A stretch of 53,378 nucleotides of DNA, from contig JAPKXR010000219.1 of the NCBI GenBank assembly GCA_026394715.1, forward strand, positions 1-53,378. Reading direction: 5' to 3'. Shown here piece after piece: positions 26,967-36,000 of this stretch. Source of the DNA: Methanomicrobiales archaeon. GTDB taxonomy: Archaea; Halobacteriota; Methanomicrobia; Methanomicrobiales; Methanospirillaceae. The notes beneath the pieces were generated by a model that saw only the letters and a list, made by a program, of their open reading frames with translations, made no database searches and was not told where the DNA came from. Both the position numbers and the translations under genes were made by a program. Numbering within the stretch: the stretch's first letter is position 1; every line of letters begins with the position of its first letter.

Positions 26967-28007
26967 TTATCCAACCGGTATCATCGTGTCCTGGTCTTTT
27001 AACACCCTGATATGCTGGCCCGAATCGGCATCTCTCCATGGACCAACCGGGCAGTCCCGGGTTACCCCTGAACCGGGGTCAATGAGCCCCATGGTATCCC
27101 CGTCAACATACGCGATAAGCGCGTCGACTGCATCCCGGACGTTCCCGATTAGTGCACCAAAATCATCTTCTTTTGCTGAACGTGCCTGCCCGTTCGAAAG
27201 GTCTAAATACTTTATATAATGCCCCTCTATCTGCATTATCTGCCCGTAACCTCTGCCAATCCGAACTACGTCACCGCGGATATATCGCGGGAGCCTGACC
27301 GAATAGGTTACCCTGAACAGTTTTTTTCCTGCCTTTTCACCGATCAGCTTGGGGTGCGAGGTATACCTCCCCCCGAGTCGCTGCACGATTGCCTGGGAAA
27401 TTGCGAGCCCGATCTGCTGGGAGCCGATGGTGATGTCCAGTCCCTCCCGTGTCTCTTCCATTTCAGAGATGTAGGAGAGCCGATCACCACCTGCCTGCAT
27501 CCCATTCTCCACTTCAAATGCAATCTGCTGGGCAATGAGGGTTTCATGTGCCAGGAGCTTTCTATTCTGGGCCCTGACCTGCACGAGCCCCTCGTAATAA
27601 CTCCCGCTAATCCGGTTGCAACGGTTACATTGCTCCTTCTGCCACGCGATCTCAATGAAACCGTGCGCTGAAACCTCTTCCCCATACAGGAGCCCGGTAA
27701 CAGTGACCTCGGCATATGACCTGTTCAATGTCCTGTCACGGATCACCATACTGATGGAAGGGGACTTAAGGTCCGGATGAAAATGAACGGCAGTCCTTAC
27801 AATTTCAGGTCCGATTTCATCCCTGCCCCGTTCAGTATCGGTCCAGGTACTTCCATTTTTCTGGGAGTTACACGTAGGACAGTGCACACTTGTCACTCTT
27901 GGATCAAAGGAGACCCAGGTAGTGGAAGAGCCCCTGCAACGACCGCATAATCCTTCTCCTCCAACCGGCCCCCCACAACGGGGGCAAATACATTCCTGAA
28001 TATTCAT
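26967..28007 (-). CDS. NMD3-related protein
   Basis: A 346-residue archaeal homologue of the 60S subunit adaptor NMD3. The N-terminal zinc region has CPRCGG, CGRCRG and CPTCN; a further CNRC pair lies near residue 133. The following IGSQQIGLAISQAIVQRLGG and KKLFRVTYSVRLPRY stretches are NMD3 hallmarks. The archaeal role is unproven; it probably acts in large-subunit maturation. It starts one base after the DUF424 stop. Confidence 0.88.
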   Translation of the reverse strand: MNIQECICPRCGGPVGGEGLCGRCRGSSTTWVSFDPRVTSVHCPTCNSQKNGSTWTDTERGRDEIGPEIVRTAVHFHPDLKSPSISMVIRDRTLNRSYAEVTVTGLLYGEEVSAHGFIEIAWQKEQCNRCNRISGSYYEGLVQVRAQNRKLLAHETLIAQQIAFEVENGMQAGGDRLSYISEMEETREGLDITIGSQQIGLAISQAIVQRLGGRYTSHPKLIGEKAGKKLFRVTYSVRLPRYIRGDVVRIGRGYGQIMQIEGHYIKYLDLSNGQARSAKEDDFGALIGNVRDAVDALIAYVDGDTMGLIDPGSGVTRDCPVGPWRDADSGQHIRVLKDQDTMIPVG

Positions 28008-28008
28008 G

Positions 28009-28302
28009 TCACACCCTTACTATCTGTACGTGGGGGACACCCTCAACCATCATGCACCCGGAACGCTCGATTAAACCAAGACCAATTGCAATCCCAATTA
28101 CACGTTCACCAATCAGGTTGAAATTGTTTCCATCCCGTAGTGCCCGTGTCACATCCCCCTCGTCTGCTGGCGTTGTACCATAGAAATATTCGCTGACATG
28201 GAGCACCAGGTCACCTTGCCTGAGCTTCCGATCGAGCAGCTCAGCGTCACAGACCGCAACCACGGTTGAACCATCTGAAGCCCGATGAACTTTTAAATAC
28301 AT
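28009..28302 (-). CDS. DUF424 family protein
   Basis: A 97-residue archaeal DUF424 protein. Features: MYLKVH start, VVAVCDAELLDRKL, VSEYFYG and the FNLIGERVIGIAIGLGLI stretch. The family is often found near translation and NMD3 genes; its function is unknown. A TATA-like stretch at about 28330-28340 lies 25-35 bases before the ATG, and no ribosome-binding site is visible, so an internal leaderless promoter is possible. Confidence 0.85.
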   Translation of the reverse strand: MYLKVHRASDGSTVVAVCDAELLDRKLRQGDLVLHVSEYFYGTTPADEGDVTRALRDGNNFNLIGERVIGIAIGLGLIERSGCMMVEGVPHVQIVRV

Positions 28303-28351
28303 TGATCAGATATGGGCGGAGGCGTGTATTAAAAATATTATCTGTGGCAGT

Positions 28352-29176
28352 TCAAAGAACGATCTCCACACCATAAACCTGTTCAGGGGTATCCACATGG
28401 ATCCGGTGGACGTCCTCCGTGGTAATGAGGCCTTCTGACAGGAGACGGTTCGTAAACCGCGGGACAGACTTTGGCCCGATAACCGCTCCCGGTCTGCTGT
28501 TTTCATCCATGTAGTCGCTCTCCATGGTAAACCTTCGCCCCTCCCTGCAAAGTGCAGGTATTGCCTCATGTTTGGCCATCATGGAAGGGATTAGGGGGGT
28601 TTCGGGGGAAGCGTAATGTTTTATAACCCGTGTAGGGTCCATACCTGCAGCGCTGGCCATCAGGACCATGTCATCACACGGGCCGGTCTCCGCGTGTACC
28701 TGCACCGCGCACCTGCAGTCCCTCCCAAGGGAAAAAGCAAATGACAACACCTCGTTGGATAATGCCAGCACTTCCGGGGTGACCTCGTAATGGGGCCGCC
28801 CGCTTTTCAGTGCGAATGCAGTCCCTTCAGCGACATACTGTGCGGCAACGTCCAGCCCCTCCATCATAATGACCGAGGCCTCTTCATACGTCATCGTTTC
28901 CGAAAGCCGGGTAATCTCTGCCGGGTGGACCCCAAGTACCGGGAAGACTACAAGACCGGTCTCCCGTATTTTATCGGCAATACGGAGTGTCTCGTCAAAA
29001 ACTGCGCAGTAATCGGACCCCCGCCCCGGAAAAACACCGAGAGAAAAGGAGGGCTTTGAAACAAGGAACATGTGGGTGCCCCCGGCCCTCATGAAGTCCT
29101 TTGCTGCTTCAATGCCCCTCCCGTTCACCGGGTCAATATGGATATGGTCGTCAGTCAGGGGAGTTTTTTCCATCAT
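28352..29176 (-). CDS. TatD-related metal-dependent hydrolase
   Basis: A 274-residue amidohydrolase-fold protein of the archaeal TatD-like group. The metal motif DDHIHID is at the N-terminus; further ligands probably lie in VLGVHPAEIT, VQVHAETG and IKHYAS, and a late Asp in MESDYMDEN. Nuclease activity is typical of TatD but not certain here. It overlaps the end of the MptD gene by 26 bases, with GGAG seven bases before the first of two ATG codons. Confidence 0.85.
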   Translation of the reverse strand: MMEKTPLTDDHIHIDPVNGRGIEAAKDFMRAGGTHMFLVSKPSFSLGVFPGRGSDYCAVFDETLRIADKIRETGLVVFPVLGVHPAEITRLSETMTYEEASVIMMEGLDVAAQYVAEGTAFALKSGRPHYEVTPEVLALSNEVLSFAFSLGRDCRCAVQVHAETGPCDDMVLMASAAGMDPTRVIKHYASPETPLIPSMMAKHEAIPALCREGRRFTMESDYMDENSRPGAVIGPKSVPRFTNRLLSEGLITTEDVHRIHVDTPEQVYGVEIVL

Positions 29177-29504
29177 CGATGCACTCCACTATCTCCATGT
29201 AAGGGTAGTCGTCCTTCGGGCTGAGCCTTGCCCGGCAATAGGAGAATCCCACCCTTGTGATGATTTCGACATGAAACATCAGGCCCCGGACCTCGCTGTA
29301 CCCGTGCTCGTTCGGTGTCATAAGTGAGCGGTCGAGCCTGACCGATATTTCATCAACATACGGCTGAAGAATTACGCTTTTTTCGATTGCTTTCTCGAGC
29401 GATTCGGCCGATGCACGCGAAACAGGGGCCCCCACCCACTGGTGATACAATGCACCAAGTTTTATTGCTGCTTCAAATATTGCCAGTTCACGATCGTTCG
29501 TCAT
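29151..29504 (-). CDS. mptD: Archaeal dihydroneopterin aldolase
   Basis: A 117-residue protein matching the archaeal MptD type (PF04038): IFEAAIKLGALYHQWVGAPVS, EKAIEKSVILQPYV and a C-terminal YPYMEIVE. It makes 6-hydroxymethyl-7,8-dihydropterin for tetrahydromethanopterin synthesis. It lies 52 bases downstream of MCM and overlaps the TatD-like gene. Confidence 0.9.
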   Translation of the reverse strand: MTNDRELAIFEAAIKLGALYHQWVGAPVSRASAESLEKAIEKSVILQPYVDEISVRLDRSLMTPNEHGYSEVRGLMFHVEIITRVGFSYCRARLSPKDDYPYMEIVECIDDGKNSPD

Positions 29505-29556
29505 ATTTCTCCCTTCAAATCCGCTTGTACTATCGTTCTCATTTCTATGGCTCTTT

Positions 29557-31665
29557 TCAGATTAACTTGATAATTCCAGCTTTCGGCTCCATCATTTCGC
29601 CTGATGTGAGCAACATCTCGAGCTGTTTCTGTGCATCATCGCGGTTCACTCCCTTCTGGACGAGGAGGTCAATTACATGCTCGCGGGATGCCCGGCCGTT
29701 ATCATCTGCGAGAGTTTTTACTACCTCCTTGATCATCCGTATCATGTCCCGCTTTCCTTTTGAAAAACCGGTCATCATTTTGTCGATATCATAACCCCCG
29801 CTCTTTGCATCGTATGCTACCTGCCTGAGGCAGGCATCCACAATCTTGATCACTCGTTCCGCATCGGCCTGTTCGATCTTCGTTGAGAGGCGGACCCGTG
29901 CGCTTGCTTCTGCCAGGCGAACAAGTGCCTCGAGCTGCCTCGCCGTAACCGGTACCGGTTTACTTGCATCAGCGACATCACGGAGGTTCATGTAATAGGC
30001 GATCAGCGCGGATTTTGCTTCCTCGGAAAGGATCGGGTAGCAGGTACGCTTTGCATAGGCGACATATTTCCGGAACAATACCGGATCAATTGCCGGGGTC
30101 ACCGGTTTTAACTGCTCGGTGATGTAGGCGTCATCCACACCTTCGATCGGGTTTTTCCGGTGCTGCTGAATGAGTTCCCCGATGCTGTGAGCTTTAAGGA
30201 TATGGTTAGCTATTGCATTGTCCCTCTTTTTGTCAGGCTTGTCGGTCATGACAAATATCAGATCAAAACGTGAGAGCAGCGAGGCTGGCATATTTATCTG
30301 GTCTGATATGGGGGCAAAGTCATCAAACCTGCCGTATTTCGGATTGGCTGCACCAAGGAGTGCGCACCTTGACTTGAGGGTCGCCGTGATCCCGGCCTTC
30401 GCAACACTGATAGTCTGTTGTTCCATCGCCTCGTGGAGGGCACTGCGGTCCTCCTTCTGCATCTTGTCCATCTCGTCTACTGCGGCAACACCCATATCAG
30501 CAAGCACGAGGGCCCCCGCCTCGAGCGTCCATCTCCCGTCGCCAAATTCATCTTTTACGGCGGTTGCGGTGAGCCCCGCTGACGTAGAAGACTGGCCGCT
30601 CGTGTAGATACCACGTGGTGAGAGCTTGATCACATACCGCAGGAGCTGACTCTTTGCAATACCCGGATCACCGATGAGGAGGACATGGATATCTCCGCGG
30701 AGGTGGCTCCCGTCGGGCATCTCCTTCATAATGCCGCCAAAAAGCTGGAGGGCAATTGCCTCTTTTACATCGTCATTCCCATAAATTGTCGGGGCGATCG
30801 AGTTGACGATATTCCGGTAGACCTGTGGGTCTTTACTGATAGTGATAATCTCTTCCTCGGCCTTCTCATCGATCTCAACTTCTTCAAATTCTTTCTCTGC
30901 GACTTCAATCGAGTTGCATTCGAGGTAGATATCAAAAATTGTGTGCTTGCTCCCGTGCGTGATACGCTGCATCGACCGGAGTATCCCATTCATCACCACG
31001 CGGTCCCCTGGAGCTACCACACCCGTAAGGTCGTCGGTAACGTCCAAATCGAGAGTCTGCGGTTGTTCACCCCCGCGGAGACCTTCCGGCTGTTCCTGTA
31101 TCCTGATCTTCTGGGAGTCAACAAACCACGACCGTTTGGGTATAAGTTCGAGTTTCTTGAAGGTACATCCATCAGTTGCACACCCGTCCGGCTCGATGAA
31201 TTGCCCGTACCCCTGTTTTTTCTCCGTGATGTGACCACCAGGGCAGCGGAAAACCGCATTAACGATCCTCGGTCTGACCTCCGTAATTTTACGGAGGATC
31301 CCTTCGACTGTGATGAATTTATTGATGTCATCGGAACGTATATGCCGGATACCAGTCTTTTTAGGGAGGTTTACGAACCTGATATTGATATGCTCAGCAA
31401 ACCGCCCGTCCTTTGTCTTGATGAGCTGGTGGTTCTTAATCGCATCTTTTACATCTGCCAGGACTTTCCCGGGGTTATCAAGCAGTTCGTCGGCAAGCCT
31501 GATACCAGTTTTTCCGAAACTTTCCACCTCGCGGTAATCAATCTGGAGCGAGCGACGGTACGGGTACTCGCGGGTTAACTCTGCAAGTTGCTTTTTGTAC
31601 CGGTTTTTTAAGAACCTTGACCATTCTGCATCCCGGCTGGTAATCTCGGCCTCAAGTTCCTCCAT
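29557..31665 (-). CDS. mcm: Replicative minichromosome maintenance helicase
   Basis: A 702-residue archaeal MCM. The N-terminal half has zinc ligands Cys141, His145, Cys162 and Cys167; the AAA+ core has Walker A GDPGIAKSQ (332-340), Walker B VDEM (396-399) and an arginine finger in LSRFD near 466; a winged helix closes the protein. It forms the replicative hexamer. Its ATG overlaps the 65-residue upstream gene by 14 bases with GGGGTG as ribosome-binding site, linking it to the RFC small subunit gene. Confidence 0.97.
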   Translation of the reverse strand: MEELEAEITSRDAEWSRFLKNRYKKQLAELTREYPYRRSLQIDYREVESFGKTGIRLADELLDNPGKVLADVKDAIKNHQLIKTKDGRFAEHINIRFVNLPKKTGIRHIRSDDINKFITVEGILRKITEVRPRIVNAVFRCPGGHITEKKQGYGQFIEPDGCATDGCTFKKLELIPKRSWFVDSQKIRIQEQPEGLRGGEQPQTLDLDVTDDLTGVVAPGDRVVMNGILRSMQRITHGSKHTIFDIYLECNSIEVAEKEFEEVEIDEKAEEEIITISKDPQVYRNIVNSIAPTIYGNDDVKEAIALQLFGGIMKEMPDGSHLRGDIHVLLIGDPGIAKSQLLRYVIKLSPRGIYTSGQSSTSAGLTATAVKDEFGDGRWTLEAGALVLADMGVAAVDEMDKMQKEDRSALHEAMEQQTISVAKAGITATLKSRCALLGAANPKYGRFDDFAPISDQINMPASLLSRFDLIFVMTDKPDKKRDNAIANHILKAHSIGELIQQHRKNPIEGVDDAYITEQLKPVTPAIDPVLFRKYVAYAKRTCYPILSEEAKSALIAYYMNLRDVADASKPVPVTARQLEALVRLAEASARVRLSTKIEQADAERVIKIVDACLRQVAYDAKSGGYDIDKMMTGFSKGKRDMIRMIKEVVKTLADDNGRASREHVIDLLVQKGVNRDDAQKQLEMLLTSGEMMEPKAGIIKLI

Positions 31666-31849
31666 GGTTCACCCCATAAACAACCTGGTCGACCCCGGGA
31701 CCATTTCCGGATACCGTTAGAGAGTGAAGGATCTCCCTCCTCCGGTCAGCACCGTCCGTTGTGCCAAATAATTTATATTTCCACCCATCCCCTTGCGGAC
31801 GGACGGTAACAAGGGCCATCCTGTCAAATTCCGTGGTCTTCCCTGTCAT
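31652..31849 (-). CDS. Small conserved-looking protein between RfcS and MCM
   Basis: A 65-residue soluble protein that I do not recognise. The ATG lies 10 bases after the RfcS stop, with AAGGAAC nearby, and the end overlaps the MCM start by 14 bases, so position argues for a real translated gene. The core VTVRPQGDGWKYKLFGTTDGADRRREIL looks like a small beta-rich fold. It may be a partner of the helicase or a translational coupler. Confidence 0.62.
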   Translation of the reverse strand: MTGKTTEFDRMALVTVRPQGDGWKYKLFGTTDGADRRREILHSLTVSGNGPGVDQVVYGVNHGGT

Positions 31850-31859
31850 GACCTGTTCC

Positions 31860-32831
31860 TTACAGATGTTTTTTTGTGGAGGTCATCACAAATTTCGCGA
31901 TCAGTGCTTCCATCTGGATATCGCTGTCAGCCCCTTCAGAGATCCGAAAATCTATCTCACCGATGTGATCAATTAATGATACTTTCAGCATCGGGTCTAT
32001 AGGCCTGTTGAGCAGTGTCCGGTAGCACTGGTTCAGGAGTTCATTCGGGGCAATGCCCCGTTCATGAAGGAGTTGTGAAAGCGCATTCTCAGCCGCCTCA
32101 AAATCTCCTGCCAGCGAGAGGTCCAGGAGCTGGTCAATCTCGTCAGGGCGTGCTGTTGCAGTTATTGCATAGACCATCTGCCCGGTAATCGACGGGCTGA
32201 TAATCGCGGCACCCTGGAGGGCGTTGATTGCCTTTCTCATGTCCCCCTGTGCAACGTAGACAATCGCGTTGATGGCATCCTCTGTCACGGCGACCCCTTC
32301 GATGTTGGCAATTTTCTGGATCTCTTCTGAAATCGCTGCTTTTCCAAGGGGCTTAAAACGATAGATTGCACACCTGCTCTGTATTGGATCGATGATTTTC
32401 GAAGAGTAGTTGCACGAAAGGATGAAACGGCAGGTCTGTGCATAGCTTTCCATAGTACGCCTGAGTGCGGCCTGTGCATCATTTGTCAGGGCATCCGCCT
32501 CGTCAAGGAAAAGTACCTTGAAAGTGGCCCCGCCAAGTGGGGAAGTCCGTGCAAACTGCTTGATCTGGTTTCGGACCACATCTATTCCACGTTCATCTGA
32601 TGCATTCAGTTCCCTGAAATTCATATGCCACGATTCACCAAAGAATTCGCGTGCAAGGGATACGGCGGCAGTTGTTTTGCCTACCCCGGCACTCCCGGTG
32701 AAAAGGAGGTGGGGTAGGTTGCCGTTCCTGACATACGATTCAAGCCGCTCGATAATCTCGTTCTGGCCTACGATATCTGCAAGCCGTACAGGTCGGTATT
32801 TTTCTATCCATATCGTATTGTTCTCCTCCAT
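31860..32831 (-). CDS. rfcS: Replication factor C small subunit
   Basis: A 323-residue canonical RFC small subunit: WIEKYRPV start, Walker [20 protein letters not shown], Walker B FLDEADAL and the SRC finger, followed by the clamp-loader collar domain. It loads the PCNA clamp. It begins the minus-strand cluster; the ATG follows GGGAG about nine bases upstream. Confidence 0.96.
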   Translation of the reverse strand: MEENNTIWIEKYRPVRLADIVGQNEIIERLESYVRNGNLPHLLFTGSAGVGKTTAAVSLAREFFGESWHMNFRELNASDERGIDVVRNQIKQFARTSPLGGATFKVLFLDEADALTNDAQAALRRTMESYAQTCRFILSCNYSSKIIDPIQSRCAIYRFKPLGKAAISEEIQKIANIEGVAVTEDAINAIVYVAQGDMRKAINALQGAAIISPSITGQMVYAITATARPDEIDQLLDLSLAGDFEAAENALSQLLHERGIAPNELLNQCYRTLLNRPIDPMLKVSLIDHIGEIDFRISEGADSDIQMEALIAKFVMTSTKKHL

Positions 32832-32885
32832 TCGCCGTCTCTCCCTTTAGTGACTACCTGTCAACTTGTTTGTATGTCTTTGTTT

Positions 32886-32898
32886 TTGTATATTGTCT
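32886..32898 (-). promoter_or_regulatory. Candidate TATA box for the rfcS-mcm cluster
   Basis: Read on the minus strand, gacaatatacaaa lies about 60 bases before the rfcS ATG and would give a leader of about 35 bases carrying the GGGAG site. Confidence 0.35.
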
Positions 32899-33038
32899 AA
32901 AAAAGCGTTTACACCAGTCGTGCCCCATGGGTGAAAATATTGGGATAGAAAGCCGTTTTCTTATCCGGAACCAGATAATGTGGACCACTAAATCGGGTAT
33001 TTAGAAAAGTACGGAAAAAAGAGAAAGCATTTTTATAA

Positions 33039-36000
33039 TTATTTCTGATCGAAGAACTGGTCCTGGGCCTTCCGCCGTTTGTAGAGATAGTACCCGACAA
33101 TACCAATCACCACGATGATCAGGATGATCACAGCCATCAGGAGCAGGTTCATCGGGACCTTTGACCATATAGGAGCCGGTCCTGAGGGTGGTTTTGTAAC
33201 AACCGCCGGGCTCGTGGTCACCTGGGTTACTGGTAGTCGTGTAAGTGTCGGTGTTACCGTGCTGGTAATGACGTTTGAACTACCAGACAGGGTAGTACCA
33301 GAGGCCTCTGTTCCAGATTTTTGGACCTCCACCCCATATATGGTTGTGGGAATGGTTGTAGGTACCGTGGTAGGCGCTGATGTAGTAGCTTCGGGTGCAA
33401 TGAAGCCGCCACCACCACCTCCGCCACCACCTCCTCCTCCGCCGCCACCGCCACCTGATGAGGCGAAGGCTGCAGCGATGGTGTGGGATGCCTGGATATC
33501 TTCGAATTTATACGAAACAACTGCACCGACTGAGGTACCGTCAACCACAACATCACTGATATAATACCCGTTTGCAGGCCGTATCTCGAAAATCTTGCTT
33601 GACCCAGGAAGTACCCGGATGATTCCACCCGGGGTTACTGACCCGGAACCAAACCACGTGGCAGTCAGATAATACACATCTTCCGTAAAGGACCCGTAAA
33701 TTGTGTGGTTATCCTGGACATTGGCGAACTGGTAGGTGGGCTGTGCCCCTATTGAGACCGAATCGACCAGCACATCATCAACCCTGTAACCCGATTCCGG
33801 AGTAAGCGTATAGTTCTTTGTACCGCCAAATGCAACGACCGTTGTCCCGCCTGGCTGAATAGTTCCGTTAATACCTGCCGTAGATACAATCTGGTAGGAG
33901 TCCCTTGCAAAGGATGCAATGATTGTATGGTCCGTTGTAACATTGACGAACGTGTAACTGGTTCTTTGTTCCACGGGTTGCGAGTCCACGAGGACGTTGG
34001 ACACAAGGTACCCGGTACTGGGCGTGAAGGTAAATGTTCTGTCTGCCCCTTCCGTTACCGGGACGATCCCCGCAGGCGAGATAATTCCATTCGCCCAGGC
34101 TGAAGCCGTGATATTATAGGCCTTACCTGCAGTGCTCCTGAATGTCGCTTCTATCCTGTGGTTATCCTTAACATTTGTGAATGTGTAACTGGTGACGGGG
34201 CCATTGGATTCACCATCGACACGGACATCCATTACGGTGTAACTGGTATCAGGAATGATACTGAATGCCAGGCTTTCCCCCTCCCTGACAGTCTGACTTC
34301 CTGACGGGTTGATACTGCCATTGGGGCCTGCCGTTGCATCGATGGTGAAGAGGAGTGGTTCCACATGTACGTTGATAAGGTCCGGTTTCACTACCTGGTC
34401 GCTGCCATACGCATTGGAAACTACTAGTGAGACCGTGTAGTTACCGGGCAATTCGTAGGTATGCACCGGATTTTGTTCAGATGAACTTGAATTACCCCCG
34501 AAATTCCAGTGCCACGAAGCCGGGGACCCTGTCGAGGTATCAGTGAACATGACCGTGAGAGGCACAAGCCCCGAGGTCGTATTCGTGGTGAAACCTGCAA
34601 CCGGACCCACCTGTTTTGAGACCGTGATGTAACCCGGACGCGTCCATACCATGCTTCCTGCACTGTTCTGAACATACAGGCTGACATTAAACCGCCCTGT
34701 GGTTGTGTAGAAATGTACCGGGTTTTGTTCCGTCGATAGTGGTGACCCGTCCCCGAAATTCCATTCCCTTACTTGCACATATCCGATTGACTGGTCCGTA
34801 AACTGTACTGAAAGTGGTGTAAACCCACTCGTTACATTTGAAGTAAAGTCTGCAATTGGCGGGGGTGTCGGGCCGCCGGATGTATCAATATAGTTCCAGA
34901 TCTCAATCGTATCGTTCCCGGCCTCGTTTGAAACCGTCAGTGAAATGTTGTAACTGCCCTGGTTGTAGTATGAGTAGGTCGGGTTTTGCTTCGTCGAGGT
35001 GCTGCCATCCCCGAACGTCCAGTACCACATGGCCGGGTTGCCCGTCGAAAGGTCGGTGAACTGGACTGTTAACGGTGGACCACCTGTCCGGGGTTGTGCA
35101 TTAAACATCGCGACCGGCGGGACTGGTACATCAGTTACGGTGATGTAGCCTGTTTTGACCCTCGTGTTGTTCTGGCAGGCGGTGTTTGTTACATACAGGC
35201 TGACATTGTAGGCCCCTGCAGCTGTGTATTCATGGACTGGATCCTGCTCTTCAGAGTACATTCCGTCGCCAAAGCTCCAGTTCCAGGTCTCCGGGACGCC
35301 AATGCTGTGATCAGTAAACCCGACAACCAGCGGGGCAGTCCCCGATGTTATATTCCCGATGAAGTCTGCAATCAGGGGTTCTTCCGGGGCGGTAAGGTTC
35401 GCGTACAGGTCGACGGTCTCATCCTTTGCCGGGTACCTGGTATTGTTCTGGGTCAGCGTGAAGTACCCGCATTTTTTAACGGTGAATGACCAGACGGGCG
35501 TACAGGAAGTGCATGTTTTTACCAGCAGCGTGCCGTTCTCAATTTTACCCTCGTACCAGTCGTTGTTGAAATAGACCTCTGCTCCATCAACGTTTGAATG
35601 TATCCTGAAGTATGCACTGTCAATAACGATACCCCGTTCTACTAGAATGTAATCCGGTTTAACGAGTGTACCGGTACCTGTACTATTACTTACGGTCAGA
35701 GTGACCGTAAAAAACCCATAGGAATTATAGGTGTGGACAGGGTCCTGGTCATTTGATGTTGTTGTATCTCCGAAGTCCCAGCTCCAGTTTGTAGGGGACT
35801 CTGTTGACAGATCCGTGAACTGCACCGTTAAGGGTTTCATCCCCCGCGTCTCGTTTACGGTGAAGTTTGCGACGGGTGGGACCCCAACAGGGGTAAGGTT
35901 GGCATATATATCAATAGTCTGGCCTTTTTCCGGGTACTGTGTAATGTTCTGCACGAGCGGGTAGTAACCCGTGTTATCAACAGTTATTGCGGAGAAATGC

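Noticed and set aside
30685-31578. A 297-residue plus-strand open frame
   Set aside because: Antisense to the MCM helicase gene, without motifs.
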